DNA of 62,983 nucleotides from Bacteroidota bacterium (GTDB taxonomy: Bacteria; Bacteroidota; Bacteroidia; Chitinophagales; Saprospiraceae): positions 1 to 62,983 of the forward strand of contig JANSWP010000035.1 in NCBI GenBank assembly GCA_024743405.1, in the 5' to 3' direction. The notes under the pieces are model-generated. The model was not told the DNA's origin and made no database searches. It saw nothing but the letters and a program-made list of their open reading frames with translations. Every line of letters begins with the position of its first letter. The first letter of the stretch is position 1. The position numbers and the translations under genes were made by a program. This document shows positions 7,665-15,705 of this stretch, one piece after another.

Positions 7665-8048
7665 TTACAGAACATATCTTTTAAAAAGGTCGTCTAATTC
7701 TTTTTCTGGATCATGGCACAACCCAGGATGAGTTTTTGAGCTTTGAATGATCGTGCTTCTAGCAGCCGTTAGCCAACGGAATCTATACGCTAATTCTAGT
7801 TTGCCAATTGCTCCTCCAGAAGGTTCTCCCAGACAGATTGATTCCCATGCTTTTAAATAATCATTTAAGGAGTTGATGTCTATATCGCAAGAAAAGGCTT
7901 CAAGCCGTTTTTCATCAATTTTATACTTTATTCCAAGATACTTTTTCTGTTTGGAAAAAAGTATTGCACCAACGTTAAAGAATTCTTCGCGTTCAACTTT
8001 TGGAACAATTCTAATTATTGCGAATTCAAATGAATATTTATTTGGCAT
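7665..8048 (-). CDS. DUF3037 domain protein
   Basis: 127 aa, matching the usual length of DUF3037: FEFAIIRIVPKVEREEFFNV then GAILFSKQKKYLGIKYKID, and a conserved end with RFRWLTAARSTIIQSSKTHP and GLCHDPEKELDDLFKRYV. Family function is unknown. DUF3037 genes are regularly found directly behind HipA-like kinases, as here, where its start overlaps the kinase gene by 11 nt (8038-8048). The tight overlap implies translational coupling and joint function. Confidence 0.85.
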   Translation of the reverse strand: MPNKYSFEFAIIRIVPKVEREEFFNVGAILFSKQKKYLGIKYKIDEKRLEAFSCDIDINSLNDYLKAWESICLGEPSGGAIGKLELAYRFRWLTAARSTIIQSSKTHPGLCHDPEKELDDLFKRYVL

Positions 8049-8826
8049 CTTCTGCTTCTTTAGCTAAGGATTCAATTTTCGACAATTTAGCATTCATAAA
8101 ATCAATATATGCGGCTCTCATTTCATCAGGTGTTAAAGCGTTGGATGCTTCAATTAACCAATCTTCTGGTATTTGAGTTACGATCTCTTTAATTTTATTT
8201 GGATCTATTAAATTTTGAATCTCTTTTGCTGCCTCGGTTAAATGATTGGCACGCTCCAAAAGGACATGATCTTTTATTGCGGGAAAAGTTCTGGCAAGGT
8301 GCGTTTCCCAATTTTTCCAGTTATGATGAAAGTAAAAACTTGCTCCATGATCGATTAGCCACAATTCTCTATTCCAATTCAATAGATTCGTGTTTTTGGC
8401 GGTTCGGTCAATATTGGTGATCATGCTATCCAATAGAACGACTTTCGAAGCGGTCATAGAATCAGCGATAGACACCAAAGGATCATAAGTTATGGCGCCT
8501 GATAAAAAATGTAATCCTAGATTTAGACCTACACTAAATTTAAGTAAGTCTTGAATTTCTTCATCTGGCTCGGTTTTGCTAAAAGATGCATCTAAATTCA
8601 TAAACACTAATTCAGGCACCTTTAACCCAATAGCCCGTGCCAATTCGCCACCGATCAATTCTGCAATTAATGCTTTTTTCCCTTGGCCAGCACCTCGAAA
8701 CTTCAATACATAAATGAAGTCATCATCCGCTTTTACGATGGCAGGAAGAGAACCACCTTCTCTCAAAGGTTTCATATATTGGACAACATCTACTGTCCGA
8801 ATTCCAATTTCATTCATAACGCCCAA
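8038..8826 (-). CDS. HipA-like Ser/Thr kinase
   Basis: 262 aa; MGVMNEIG gives two possible starts (8826 or 8817). It is shorter than E. coli HipA (about 440 aa) and lacks the HipA N-terminal domain, fitting the compact HipA_2-type group. Visible kinase features: Lys in FIYVLKFRGAGQG (ATP binding), catalytic loop DSMITNIDRTAKNTNLL (D and N of D-x4-N type) and LWLIDHG in place of DFG. It probably phosphorylates a protein substrate; canonical HipA targets GltX, but nothing here shows the target. It is paired with DUF3037. No HipB-like antitoxin is nearby, so a classical toxin-antitoxin role is not supported by context. Confidence 0.8.
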   Translation of the reverse strand: MGVMNEIGIRTVDVVQYMKPLREGGSLPAIVKADDDFIYVLKFRGAGQGKKALIAELIGGELARAIGLKVPELVFMNLDASFSKTEPDEEIQDLLKFSVGLNLGLHFLSGAITYDPLVSIADSMTASKVVLLDSMITNIDRTAKNTNLLNWNRELWLIDHGASFYFHHNWKNWETHLARTFPAIKDHVLLERANHLTEAAKEIQNLIDPNKIKEIVTQIPEDWLIEASNALTPDEMRAAYIDFMNAKLSKIESLAKEAEDAK

Positions 8827-8902
8827 TATAAGTACCTTTGTGGAAATATTTTTTCAAAAACGGGATCTTATTAATTCACCATTACTTATTCAATTATTTC
8901 AA

Positions 8903-9139
8903 ATGCAAAAGGAAACATTCAATTTAAGACCTGATGATGAATACATCGAACTGATTAAGCTTTTAAAAATAAAACAAATTGCTCAAACTGGAGGTCACGC
9001 AAAAATCATGGTCGAAAATGGAGAGGTAAATGTGAATGGAGAACAAGAATTTAGAAAAAGGAAGAAATTACGTGAGGGAGATGTAGTAGTGGTAGAAGGA
9101 ACACAAGTTGAGATTCTAGGTAGCGAGGGATTAATATAA
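8903..9139 (+). CDS. S4-domain RNA-binding protein (YbcJ/YaaA-like)
   Basis: 78 aa from the ATG at 8903. The open frame extends much further upstream, but that part overlaps the divergent kinase gene and does not resemble the family. The core reads YIELIKLLKIKQIAQTGGHA then KIMVENGEVNVNGEQEFRKR and KKLREGDVVVVEG, which is a textbook stand-alone S4 domain. Such proteins bind RNA, with some linked to ribosome or replication-linked functions. It is transcribed divergently from the HipA-like gene across 76 bp, so the promoters lie between 8827 and 8902. Confidence 0.85.
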   Translation: MQKETFNLRPDDEYIELIKLLKIKQIAQTGGHAKIMVENGEVNVNGEQEFRKRKKLREGDVVVVEGTQVEILGSEGLI

Positions 9140-9262
9140 AACGCACAAAATTGACGAAGTAATTTTTGTTTCAAAAACATTTTAAAAATTAGTGCATAGC
9201 CCTGTTACGGACTCATTTTTAAAGTTTTTTGAGGCAAAAAGGACGAGTCAGGGTGTGCGTTT
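9138..9262. repeat. Divergent family A palindrome
   Basis: Terminal arms TAAAACGCACA (9138-9148) and TGTGCGTTTTA (9252-9262) are exact reverse complements. Inside are GCATAGCCCTGTTACGGACT and a GAGGCAAAAAG motif, the family A ingredients in a different order. The left arm begins at the stop codon of the S4 gene. Confidence 0.45.
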
Positions 9263-9374
9263 TATTATGCTCCCGTTACTAGGTCCTCTGCAAGAGAAAA
9301 ATAGCCTATAAAAAGGTAGGTTATTTTTTGTCTAAACCCTAACCTAGCGAAGCCAATACGATTAAAATCAAATT

Positions 9375-9610
9375 AGATATGTCCTTTTTTTCTTGACAAA
9401 AAAAGGACGAAAAAAGTCAAGGCTGTGGATATTTTGGCTAAAATTCAATTGCCCTCTTTAGACCAACCCATCCGCTTGCGGTTCGTTCACTTGAATGTTC
9501 CCCAAACATACACCCGATGGGATCGTTCTCTCCCCAAATGCTCGCAAAGCTCGCTTGGGTAGTTTTTACAAAGTAAGCATGTTCCTTCAATTGAATTTTT
9601 TAACCCCAAA
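9375..9610. repeat. Family B interspersed repeat, copy 1
   Basis: The region 9375-9610 shares blocks with 46230-46560, 19236-19406 (inverted) and parts of 15490-16120: a CTTTTT..TTGA.AAAAAGG hairpin, CAAGGCTGTGGATATTTT, CTAAAATTCAATTG, CTCGCAAAGCTCGCTTGGGT and CAATTGAATTTTTTAACCCC followed by AAAATCTCCAATGCCG. The blocks TTTTGGCTAAAATTCAATTG and CAATTGAATTTTTTAACCCC are inverted relative to each other, so the element is itself a loose palindrome with a variable middle. An open minus-strand frame across 9487-9843 is not considered a gene. Confidence 0.55.
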
Positions 9611-9693
9611 ATCTCCAATGCCGAAAAAGGTTTCATAGGATTTATTGCCATGTTTGCGCAAGATTTAACTTGTAAGAGAACTAGATTTTCATT

Positions 9694-9813
9694 GCTGTCG
9701 CCAGAAAAAAGCGTCCGGACGGACGAGAAAACAAAGGAGGTGAGTCCAACAAAATTGCTTGCAATTTTTGTTGGACTCACCTCCGAAAAAGAATTTTTCG
9801 CGGCGAAGGCAGC
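9694..9813. repeat. Family C three-hairpin element, copy 1
   Basis: Central stem-loop 9736-9784 with an almost perfect 20-bp stem (GGAGGTGAGTCCAACAAAA and its complement) around TTGCTTGCAA. It is flanked by a small GC palindrome (GTCCGGAC) on the left and TTCGCGGCGAA on the right, enclosed by GCTGTCGCC/GGCGAAGGCAGC. It is directly followed by the broken pseudouridine-synthase gene. Confidence 0.5.
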
Positions 9814-9869
9814 TATCTGAAAAGAAAAATTTATCGGCAACATGTTGGTTTTAAATCTGGCTTAAGAGC

Positions 9870-10634
9870 CTAACTATTCAACATATAGCCTAATATAGGT
9901 TGGCATTTGTCCTGACAAGCTGGATAAAAAACCTTGTGTTTTCTTTCTTCAGATTTTGTTGATTTTCCCCACCAAAACTCAGCTATCGCTAGAGGTTTCA
10001 TTTTTCGTTCATAGGCGTATTGGAGTAATTTTGGGGCTGCACATTCTCCTGCTCCAGATGGTGGTTTTTTATTAAGGTCTTCTTCAAAAATGGCACATAG
10101 ACTTTTTGATTTTCCGGCTTTGTTTAGGAAATGGTATTGATCAAATAATTCCTGTTGTAAATGGATAGATTTTGCTTTTCTGTCATTTTTCAATTGACTG
10201 ATTTCTGATTGGGTAGTTGAGTTATGTTCCGTTTTTAGGATTTTTATTTGATTGCCAATTTTTTTGAGCTCCGACATTCCTTTGGTGATGAAATTGTCAT
10301 TTGTGGATATGTCAAATAAGGAAGGGACAAATAGGAGAGGGTGGGGTTCGTCTGCCATTTTTCCGGAGAAAGTACATAAGTAACCAATTTCATTGTGAGT
10401 GTTTTTGACAACCAAAACACCAAACATCTTCCCTTTTATTGGTCCTGTTTTGTCTTTATTTAAACCGAAATTATGCTTCCACTTTTGTTGATTTTTCATT
10501 AGATAGTCTTGTAATTCTGCGGAGGCAATTTTGCAAATAGCAGGAGTTTCTGAATTAAAAGGGTCGTTGAATTGATCTGGTATCAATGAGGCAGCATTGG
10601 TGTCAATAAATGGTATAAAGCAGTTGTCGGTCAT
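9870..10634 (-). CDS. RluA-family pseudouridine synthase, N-terminal domain only (truncated)
   Basis: 254 aa. It matches the large N-terminal domain that precedes the catalytic domain in one group of RluA-type synthases: IPDQFNDPF, ICKIASAELQDYL, GKMFGVLVVKNTHNEIGYL then CTFSGKM, RKAKSIHLQQELFDQYHFLN, PPSGAGECAAPKLLQYAY, LAIAEFWWGKS and FYPACQDKCQPILGYML. In full-length members (about 550 aa, from memory) the catalytic RluA domain with HRLD follows at once; here the frame stops after NS. No catalytic aspartate is present, so modification activity is not expected. The stop lies at a family B/C repeat block (9375-9860), suggesting truncation by rearrangement. The central coiled-coil is also shorter than usual. 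Confidence 0.75.
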   Translation of the reverse strand: MTDNCFIPFIDTNAASLIPDQFNDPFNSETPAICKIASAELQDYLMKNQQKWKHNFGLNKDKTGPIKGKMFGVLVVKNTHNEIGYLCTFSGKMADEPHPLLFVPSLFDISTNDNFITKGMSELKKIGNQIKILKTEHNSTTQSEISQLKNDRKAKSIHLQQELFDQYHFLNKAGKSKSLCAIFEEDLNKKPPSGAGECAAPKLLQYAYERKMKPLAIAEFWWGKSTKSEERKHKVFYPACQDKCQPILGYMLNS

Positions 10635-10799
10635 TTCTAAATATAGTTGTTCAATTTTATTACGAATACGCTGCCGATTTTTTCGAATAATAGTGTTTGT
10701 CGGTCAATAGTATGATAAGGCGTTTTACCTTTTTGACCATGCAGATGATAAATCAACCACAAAGTGTAAATTTGACTTTTTATAAAATAATAATTTGCC

Positions 10800-11510
10800 A
10801 TGAGATCCTATTTAACAATATTCTTTCTTGTCTTAGTAATTCATTCAAATGCCCAAAATATCATTTTATTGGAGCAAGACACGGTTTCTCAGGTAAATGA
10901 AAATGTTGATATTTCAGATGACTTTATAACTTTTGCACTTGATTTATTTTTTAAGAATAATACAAATGATTCAATATCAATTAATTGGAAAAGAGAATTG
11001 GACGAAAATTGCCCACTAGAATGGCATATAGTGACTGCCGACCAATTGATTACTTATGTGCCCTGGATTAATGAATCCCAAATTCCAATACCCATGACGC
11101 CTATTGATTCTCATTTCATTGTTAGCCATGTCTTTTATCCAAGAACTGTTGCAGGATGTTGTGATATCAAATTGTTATTTTTTTTAGAAGGAGATGATAC
11201 GAATCCAATAGATACAGGCTATTATCATATCGAAATCAATGCCGATGATTGCAATATTACCGCTACTCATGAAGCGGAATCAGGACAATTTAATATCTAC
11301 CCAAATCCTACTTCTACGATTTTAAATATTGACAATAAACATTTGATTGCATCCATTGAAATTCTTGATATTAATGGAAAACTGTATCATCAAGGTACTC
11401 AACCTCTTTCAAGTCAAATTGACCTTTCTTCCTTTCCAACTGGAATGTATTATTTAAAAATCAAGAGTAATACTGGTGAGCTATGGATTAAAAAGGTGGT
11501 AAAGCATTAG
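10800..11510 (+). CDS. Secreted protein with T9SS type A sorting domain
   Basis: 236 aa. Signal peptide MRSYLTIFFLVLVIHSNAQ. The central part (about 20-150) has an immunoglobulin-like look (FALDLFFKNNTNDSISINWK, VAGCCDIKLLFFLEGDDT) and no recognised family. The C-terminal 75 residues form a T9SS sorting domain: FNIYPNPTSTILNIDN, IEILDINGKLYHQ, IDLSSFPTGMYYLKIKSNTG and a terminal KKVVKH. It should be exported through the type IX system and attached to or released from the cell surface. It is divergent from the truncated synthase across 165 bp (10635-10799), in which I see no clear operator. Confidence 0.8.
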   Translation: MRSYLTIFFLVLVIHSNAQNIILLEQDTVSQVNENVDISDDFITFALDLFFKNNTNDSISINWKRELDENCPLEWHIVTADQLITYVPWINESQIPIPMTPIDSHFIVSHVFYPRTVAGCCDIKLLFFLEGDDTNPIDTGYYHIEINADDCNITATHEAESGQFNIYPNPTSTILNIDNKHLIASIEILDINGKLYHQGTQPLSSQIDLSSFPTGMYYLKIKSNTGELWIKKVVKH

Positions 11511-11618
11511 GAAGAGTCTATTAATCCAATGATAAAATCCCATTCACGCCCTAAAAATCCGGTTCATCCGAAATTGCTGGTAACAAGCTCTTAATCCACC
11601 TTCTTTTGTTGCTGTAAG

Positions 11619-11776
11619 GGAGGAGGAAATAAATAACCTATCCAAATTTTAGAAAGTTAATTTTTCTTTAGACGAGGCAAAAAACATAGACATACCCAAA
11701 GGTATGGCGAGTATTTTTAACGATGCATAAAGGAAAAATAACAAGTAAAATGGGTAGGCTATATTTTTCCTCCTCC
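11619..11776. repeat. Family A intergenic palindrome
   Basis: Outer arms GGAGGAGGAAATAAATAACC (11619-11638) and GCTATATTTTTCCTCCTCC (to 11776) pair almost completely. The core GAGGCAAAAAACATAGACAT and GGTATGGCGAGTATTTTTAA is typical. The element ends 40 bp before the histidine kinase start. Confidence 0.65.
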
Positions 11777-11815
11777 AAAAACCAATTATTCAAAATTTCT
11801 AAATTTGTACGCAAC

Positions 11816-13381
11816 ATGGAAAAATCAAATTTATATTTAGTCCTATTGATAGCAACTGTTTTGGGAGCTTGTATTTTAAACAGTACTCTAATCACTCCAA
11901 ACGAATATGCATTAATAAAGGATAAGACATTTCTTGATAGAAAACCACAAGTAAACGATTTATTCATTTTAAAGGATTCCAGTAACCTTAAGCCATTTTT
12001 TAAAATAAAAAAGATAAATCTTAATGGGATGCATCATGTAGTTTATGGTAAAAGTAATCTGGATTGGGGGTTATATGAACATAACATCTCCTATCTAAAA
12101 CAGCTCATTCAAGAGGATCAGGCTTTTGATTTAGAGCGTATCCAAAATAAAACAGATGCAGAATTAATAACACTATTTGCGAGAGGTGAATTGGAAGGTG
12201 ATGCTGTTTACAAGGTTGATAAACTGCAGATGCCTATTTTTTTACAAATTTTAAGTTCTTATTTTGGTTATCTTTTTTTGGTTCTAGTCGTATTTCTCTT
12301 GATTTGGTTTTCTGATGTAATTGGGCAATTTTTTCAGCGCATTTCAAATCTTCCAAAGCAAAGTCGATTCTATTTTTTAGCGGCATTAGGGGTTTATGCT
12401 TACTTTAGAATGTTTAATAATCCTATTGCCTTTGATCATAGTGGTATCTCATGGTTGTTTGGGGTTCTAGGTATTTTACCGGTTGTTTATGCATTTAAAT
12501 TTGTGAAAAAGAAAGTTCAAAATTTACCTTTTTCAGAGAAAGAAGCACGGAAGTTTGGTACGCTCTTGTTGGTTGGAATTATTTCATTTGTCTTGGCTTT
12601 TTCTGTTTCTGCATTTATTCTGGATAAGATAAATGAAGGACCTCCTAATATAATGCATCAATATATCTTTAGTATTCCGGCTTTATTGGGACAAAGCTTC
12701 CTATTGTGGACAGCAATGGCCACTGGAAATTTCTTAAATAATTTTAGAAAACATTTCCTTACTCTCCGAAAACAAGAATCCAAGCTCAAAGAAGCTCAAA
12801 AAAATGAGCTTGCCTCACAGGCTGAATTAGATGCTTTACAAGCGCGTATCAATCCTCATTTTTTGTATAATTCCTTGAATTCCATCGCAAGTTTGGCGCA
12901 AATAGATCCTCCAAAAACGGAGGCAATGGCCATGGCTTTATCCAAATTTTATAAATATTCAACCAATCGTGGTGAAGAACATTTATCCTCAATAGAGGAG
13001 GAAATAGACATATTAAAAACCTATTTAGAAATTGAAGAAATCAGATTTGGGGAGCGTTTGCAATTTGGAATTGATCATCAGAAATCAGATTTTAAATGGC
13101 GAATTCCGAGATTTTTATTGCAACCAATTGTTGAAAATGCTATCAAACATGGATACAACAAAAAGGAAAATAGCATTAGCATACAAATTCAAGTGAAAGA
13201 AAAAGAGGAGGAGGTATCTTTTGAGATTTTTGATAATGGCCAAGCTTTTCCTGAAAATATGAATGTCGGTTATGGTTTGCGAAGTGTGCAGAAAAAATTG
13301 AAATTGTTATTTCCTGATAAGCATCAATTTGAATTTGTGAATGCACCGAAAAAGCATGTATTAATTAAAATTAATCAGTAA
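11816..13381 (+). CDS. LytS-type sensor histidine kinase
   Basis: 521 aa from the ATG at 11816. The open frame continues upstream to 11723, but that stretch lies in a family A repeat and MEKSNLYLVLLIATVLGACI is a plausible N-terminal membrane segment. Then comes a periplasmic region (about 25-145), several further membrane helices (about 150-320), a coiled linker, and a His_kinase domain with phospho-acceptor motif ALQARINPHFLYNSLNSIAS, N-box LLQPIVENAIKHGYN and G-box GYGLRSVQKKL. Its partner is the LytTR regulator 66 bp downstream on the same strand. Signal unknown. Confidence 0.9.
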   Translation: MEKSNLYLVLLIATVLGACILNSTLITPNEYALIKDKTFLDRKPQVNDLFILKDSSNLKPFFKIKKINLNGMHHVVYGKSNLDWGLYEHNISYLKQLIQEDQAFDLERIQNKTDAELITLFARGELEGDAVYKVDKLQMPIFLQILSSYFGYLFLVLVVFLLIWFSDVIGQFFQRISNLPKQSRFYFLAALGVYAYFRMFNNPIAFDHSGISWLFGVLGILPVVYAFKFVKKKVQNLPFSEKEARKFGTLLLVGIISFVLAFSVSAFILDKINEGPPNIMHQYIFSIPALLGQSFLLWTAMATGNFLNNFRKHFLTLRKQESKLKEAQKNELASQAELDALQARINPHFLYNSLNSIASLAQIDPPKTEAMAMALSKFYKYSTNRGEEHLSSIEEEIDILKTYLEIEEIRFGERLQFGIDHQKSDFKWRIPRFLLQPIVENAIKHGYNKKENSISIQIQVKEKEEEVSFEIFDNGQAFPENMNVGYGLRSVQKKLKLLFPDKHQFEFVNAPKKHVLIKINQ

Positions 13382-13447
13382 CAAAGTTGGTAGTTAATGG
13401 AGGGCAATCCACCCACCCTTAACCATCGACTGTCTACCATTTGAAAA

Positions 13448-14203
13448 ATGTTTACAACCTTTATCATAGATGACGAAAATCCTGCGCGATTGCGCATCAA
13501 AAAACTATTGGAGGCATATACTGATAAAATCGAAGTAGTGGGGGAGGCTGATTGCGGAAAGGATGCGATCACAAAGATTGAAAAACTACGCCCGGAAGTT
13601 CTGTTTTTAGACATTCAGTTGCCAGATATGACTGGTTTTGAAATACTTAGGAATTTGACTTATCGTCCATTGGTTATTTTTTCAACGGCCTATGAACAAT
13701 ATGCGGTTCAGGCTTTTGAGTCTTATTCAATTGATTATTTAGTCAAACCTTTTGATGCGGTTCGATTTGCAAAATCTATTGAAAAACTGGAGAAATTTGG
13801 AAAGGAATCTCCCCAGAATAATTTTCAAGATTTGGAAAAATTAATGGAGCAGTTCCAACCAAAACAAAAATCTTATGCACTTCCAGTACAAATTGGTGAC
13901 CGCATTTTATTAGTTGATTTTGAGGATATTACCCATTTTCAGGCTGAAGATAAATACACTCGCGTCATTACCAAAAGTGGCAAGAAGCACCTTTCTGACA
14001 CTTCTTTAGGTCAATTAGATAAAGAATTGCCTGAGCAATTTTTGCGTGTTCATCGGTCCTTTATTATTAATAAAATGGCGATTCTCGAAATTCGGAAATA
14101 CTTCAAAGGGAAACTGATACTGATTTTGGAAGATAAGGAAAGAACTGCGGTTACGACAGGGGAGACGTATTCGAAAAAGGTAAGACAGGCATTGGGTATT
14201 TAA
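13448..14203 (+). CDS. LytTR-type response regulator
   Basis: 251 aa. Receiver domain at about 1-120 with acidic pair IIDDE, phospho-acceptor Asp in VLFLDIQLPDMTGFEI, and the conserved Thr/Lys (VIFSTAYEQYA, DYLVKPFD). LytTR DNA-binding domain at about 140-250 (LPVQIGDRILLVDFEDITHF, FLRVHRSFIINKMAILEI). It is the partner of the LytS-type kinase just upstream. LytTR domains bind direct repeats about 21 bp apart, so it is one candidate for the repeated operators seen at 188-5980 and 24.8-25.2 kb, though those half-sites do not resemble the usual LytTR consensus. Confidence 0.92.
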   Translation: MFTTFIIDDENPARLRIKKLLEAYTDKIEVVGEADCGKDAITKIEKLRPEVLFLDIQLPDMTGFEILRNLTYRPLVIFSTAYEQYAVQAFESYSIDYLVKPFDAVRFAKSIEKLEKFGKESPQNNFQDLEKLMEQFQPKQKSYALPVQIGDRILLVDFEDITHFQAEDKYTRVITKSGKKHLSDTSLGQLDKELPEQFLRVHRSFIINKMAILEIRKYFKGKLILILEDKERTAVTTGETYSKKVRQALGI

Positions 14204-14244
14204 AATTCAAAGTAGTTCTCCAAGTCATTTCCTATTTCTTTATT

Positions 14245-14262
14245 GGGCTTTAAGCCCCTTTT
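14245..14262 (+). terminator. Weak terminator after the LytTR gene
   Basis: GGGCTTTAAGCCCC followed by TTTT, 40 bp behind the stop codon of the response regulator. The stem is only 6-7 bp. Confidence 0.4.
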
Positions 14263-14480
14263 ATGTAAGGGAGACGGAATTATCCTCCTCCTTAAAGACT
14301 TTTTCGCGTTGTAGGCACGCGAAGGCACAGCATTTCTAAAAGTGTACGACAGAGAATTCTCAAAAAAAAAATAAAAAATACACTTCTTTATTGTATTTTT
14401 AAAATCATTTTAAGAGCATGTTTAAATTTTACTTTCCTGATAACCAATTTTTTAAACATGTTTTAAACAAAAGGAGCTAA

Positions 14481-14543
14481 ATGAAGTCATATGGTGTTAT
14501 ATCAAAAGAAGTCAAGGAAATTTTAATCCTAAATTTTCACTAA
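14481..14543 (+). CDS. Candidate 20-residue small ORF with unusual RBS
   Basis: ATG at 14481 reads MKSYGVISKEVKEILILNFH and stops at 14543. AAGGAG lies 4 bp before the ATG, a rare clear Shine-Dalgarno in this AT-rich Bacteroidota DNA. The stop codon touches a strong hairpin terminator. An inverted repeat with GCATGTTTAAA and TTTAAACATG (about 14416-14462) lies just upstream. It could be a small peptide, a leader or a small RNA. No homologue recognised. Confidence 0.25.
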   Translation: MKSYGVISKEVKEILILNFH

Positions 14544-14583
14544 TGCTCAGGAGGATGTCACATCCGACTGAGCATTATTTTTT
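14542..14583 (+). terminator. Rho-independent terminator
   Basis: AATGCTCAG and CTGAGCATT (14542-14550 / 14568-14576) form a perfect 9-bp outer stem with an inner GGATG/CATCC stem, then a T-rich tract (ATTTTTTG). It is the best-formed terminator in the window and follows the 20-residue small ORF. Confidence 0.7.
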
Positions 14584-14640
14584 GTCAAAAAGTCTAGTGC
14601 TTGAGTCAACTACCTTTATTAACTTGACCAAATGAATTCA

Positions 14641-14845
14641 CTTAGTAACGGCTAAAGAATAAGTCCGCCAATTTGAAATAGTAGATTTTGGATTTCGGCA
14701 AGGCAAAAATACTTTTTGCGTTCGCCTTTGTACCTTCTGGCACAAGCCAGCGCAGGATGTAGGGCATCGGCGAGTATTTTTAACGCCGCAAAAGTTCAAA
14801 AGATACATCGGCAAATGACGGAGTTATTCTATAGGCGTTACTTAG
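14641..14845. repeat. Family A intergenic palindrome, long version
   Basis: Arms CTTAGTAACGGCTAAAGAAT (from 14641) and ATTCTATAGGCGTTACTTAG (to 14845) pair with few mismatches. The interior (AAGGCAAAAATACTTTTTGC, CACAAGCCAGCGCAGGATG, GGCGAGTATTTTTAACG) is about 95% identical to 40990-41176. It ends 22 bp before the SRPBCC gene. Confidence 0.7.
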
Positions 14846-14867
14846 CTCCAAACAAAAACATTGACAG

Positions 14868-15467
14868 ATGAAAATTTTGAAAAACCTACTTTATCTAATT
14901 GTCGGACTCGTAATTGTTTTTTTTGCAATTGGACTTCTAAAACCAAAGGTCAATTACGGTCATGAAATCATTGTCAATAAATCTATAAAGGAAGCATGGG
15001 CAGTCTCCCAAGATGAGTCCAAATTTGGAGAATGGCTCGATGGATATAAAAGTATTGAGTTGATTAGCGGAGAAAAAGGTGAGGTTGATAGCAAATACAA
15101 AGTCATTGTGGAACCTGAAGAAGGGCAGCCCGATTTTGAAATGATAGAAACCGTTGTTTCCAAAAAAGAATTTGATCATGTAACGTTACATTTTGATAGC
15201 GATATGATGAATTTTGAACAAACGATATTTTATTCTGAAAAAGATGGTAAAACAAGTGTGAAAACGGAATCCACTGTGAGTGGGAAAGGTATGACGATGC
15301 GTTCAATGTTCGCCTTAATGGAAATGTTTGGTGGCGCTTTTCAGGCTCAGGAAGTCAAAAATATTGAAGCTTTGAAAAAATTGATTGAGGAGAATACTAC
15401 AGATTATTATCCGGTTCCTGTCGTAAACGAAGAAGAAGCAATGATGCCTGAGGAAGGGTCGGAGTAA
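14868..15467 (+). CDS. SRPBCC-fold membrane-anchored protein
   Basis: 199 aa. An N-terminal membrane anchor (KNLLYLIVGLVIVFFAIGLL) is followed by a polyketide-cyclase/START-like domain, residues about 30-165: NYGHEIIVNKSIKEAWAVSQ, then FGEWLDGYKSIELISGEKGE, FEMIETVVSKKEFDHVTL and ESTVSGKGMTMRSMFALMEM. The tail is acidic (EEAMMPEEGSE). The fold binds hydrophobic ligands, but substrate and role are unknown. It is preceded directly by a family A palindrome and followed by a terminator at 15537-15582. Confidence 0.85.
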   Translation: MKILKNLLYLIVGLVIVFFAIGLLKPKVNYGHEIIVNKSIKEAWAVSQDESKFGEWLDGYKSIELISGEKGEVDSKYKVIVEPEEGQPDFEMIETVVSKKEFDHVTLHFDSDMMNFEQTIFYSEKDGKTSVKTESTVSGKGMTMRSMFALMEMFGGAFQAQEVKNIEALKKLIEENTTDYYPVPVVNEEEAMMPEEGSE

Positions 15468-15536
15468 TTATGATTTTGGAAGACTTAGCCATCCTCGAAT
15501 TGAATTTCTTAACCCCAAAATCTCCACTGCCACTGC

Positions 15537-15582
15537 AACACCCCGAATATACCCTTTTTAGGGCATTTTTAGGGTGTTTTTT
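15537..15582 (+). terminator. Terminator after SRPBCC gene
   Basis: AACACCC and GGGTGTT form the outer stem, with an inner ACCCTTTTTAGGG hairpin and a run of six T at the end. It lies 70 bp behind the SRPBCC stop codon. Confidence 0.6.
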
Positions 15583-15705
15583 ATGAAAAATATCGACCTA
15601 AATACCTGGTTAATAGCGAGTTGTCTAATTGCTGGCAGACCCGAAACAGTCGGAAGTGTTATTCTATTTGGTTTTCATTCTTAATATCGAACAAGTATAA
15701 TTTCT

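Noticed and set aside
7342-8826. Classical HipBA toxin-antitoxin module
   Set aside because: No HipB-like helix-turn-helix gene is adjacent and the kinase lacks the HipA N-terminal domain.
8714-8902. N-terminal extension of the S4-domain protein
   Set aside because: It overlaps the divergent kinase gene and has no similarity to S4 proteins, which are about 75 aa.
9487-9843. Open frame of 118 codons on the minus strand
   Set aside because: It lies wholly within family B and C repeats; its residues are translations of repeat blocks, and the palindromic stem produces mirrored sequence.
11723-11815. N-terminal extension of the LytS-type kinase
   Set aside because: It translates the right half of a family A palindrome; the ATG at 11816 precedes the first membrane segment.
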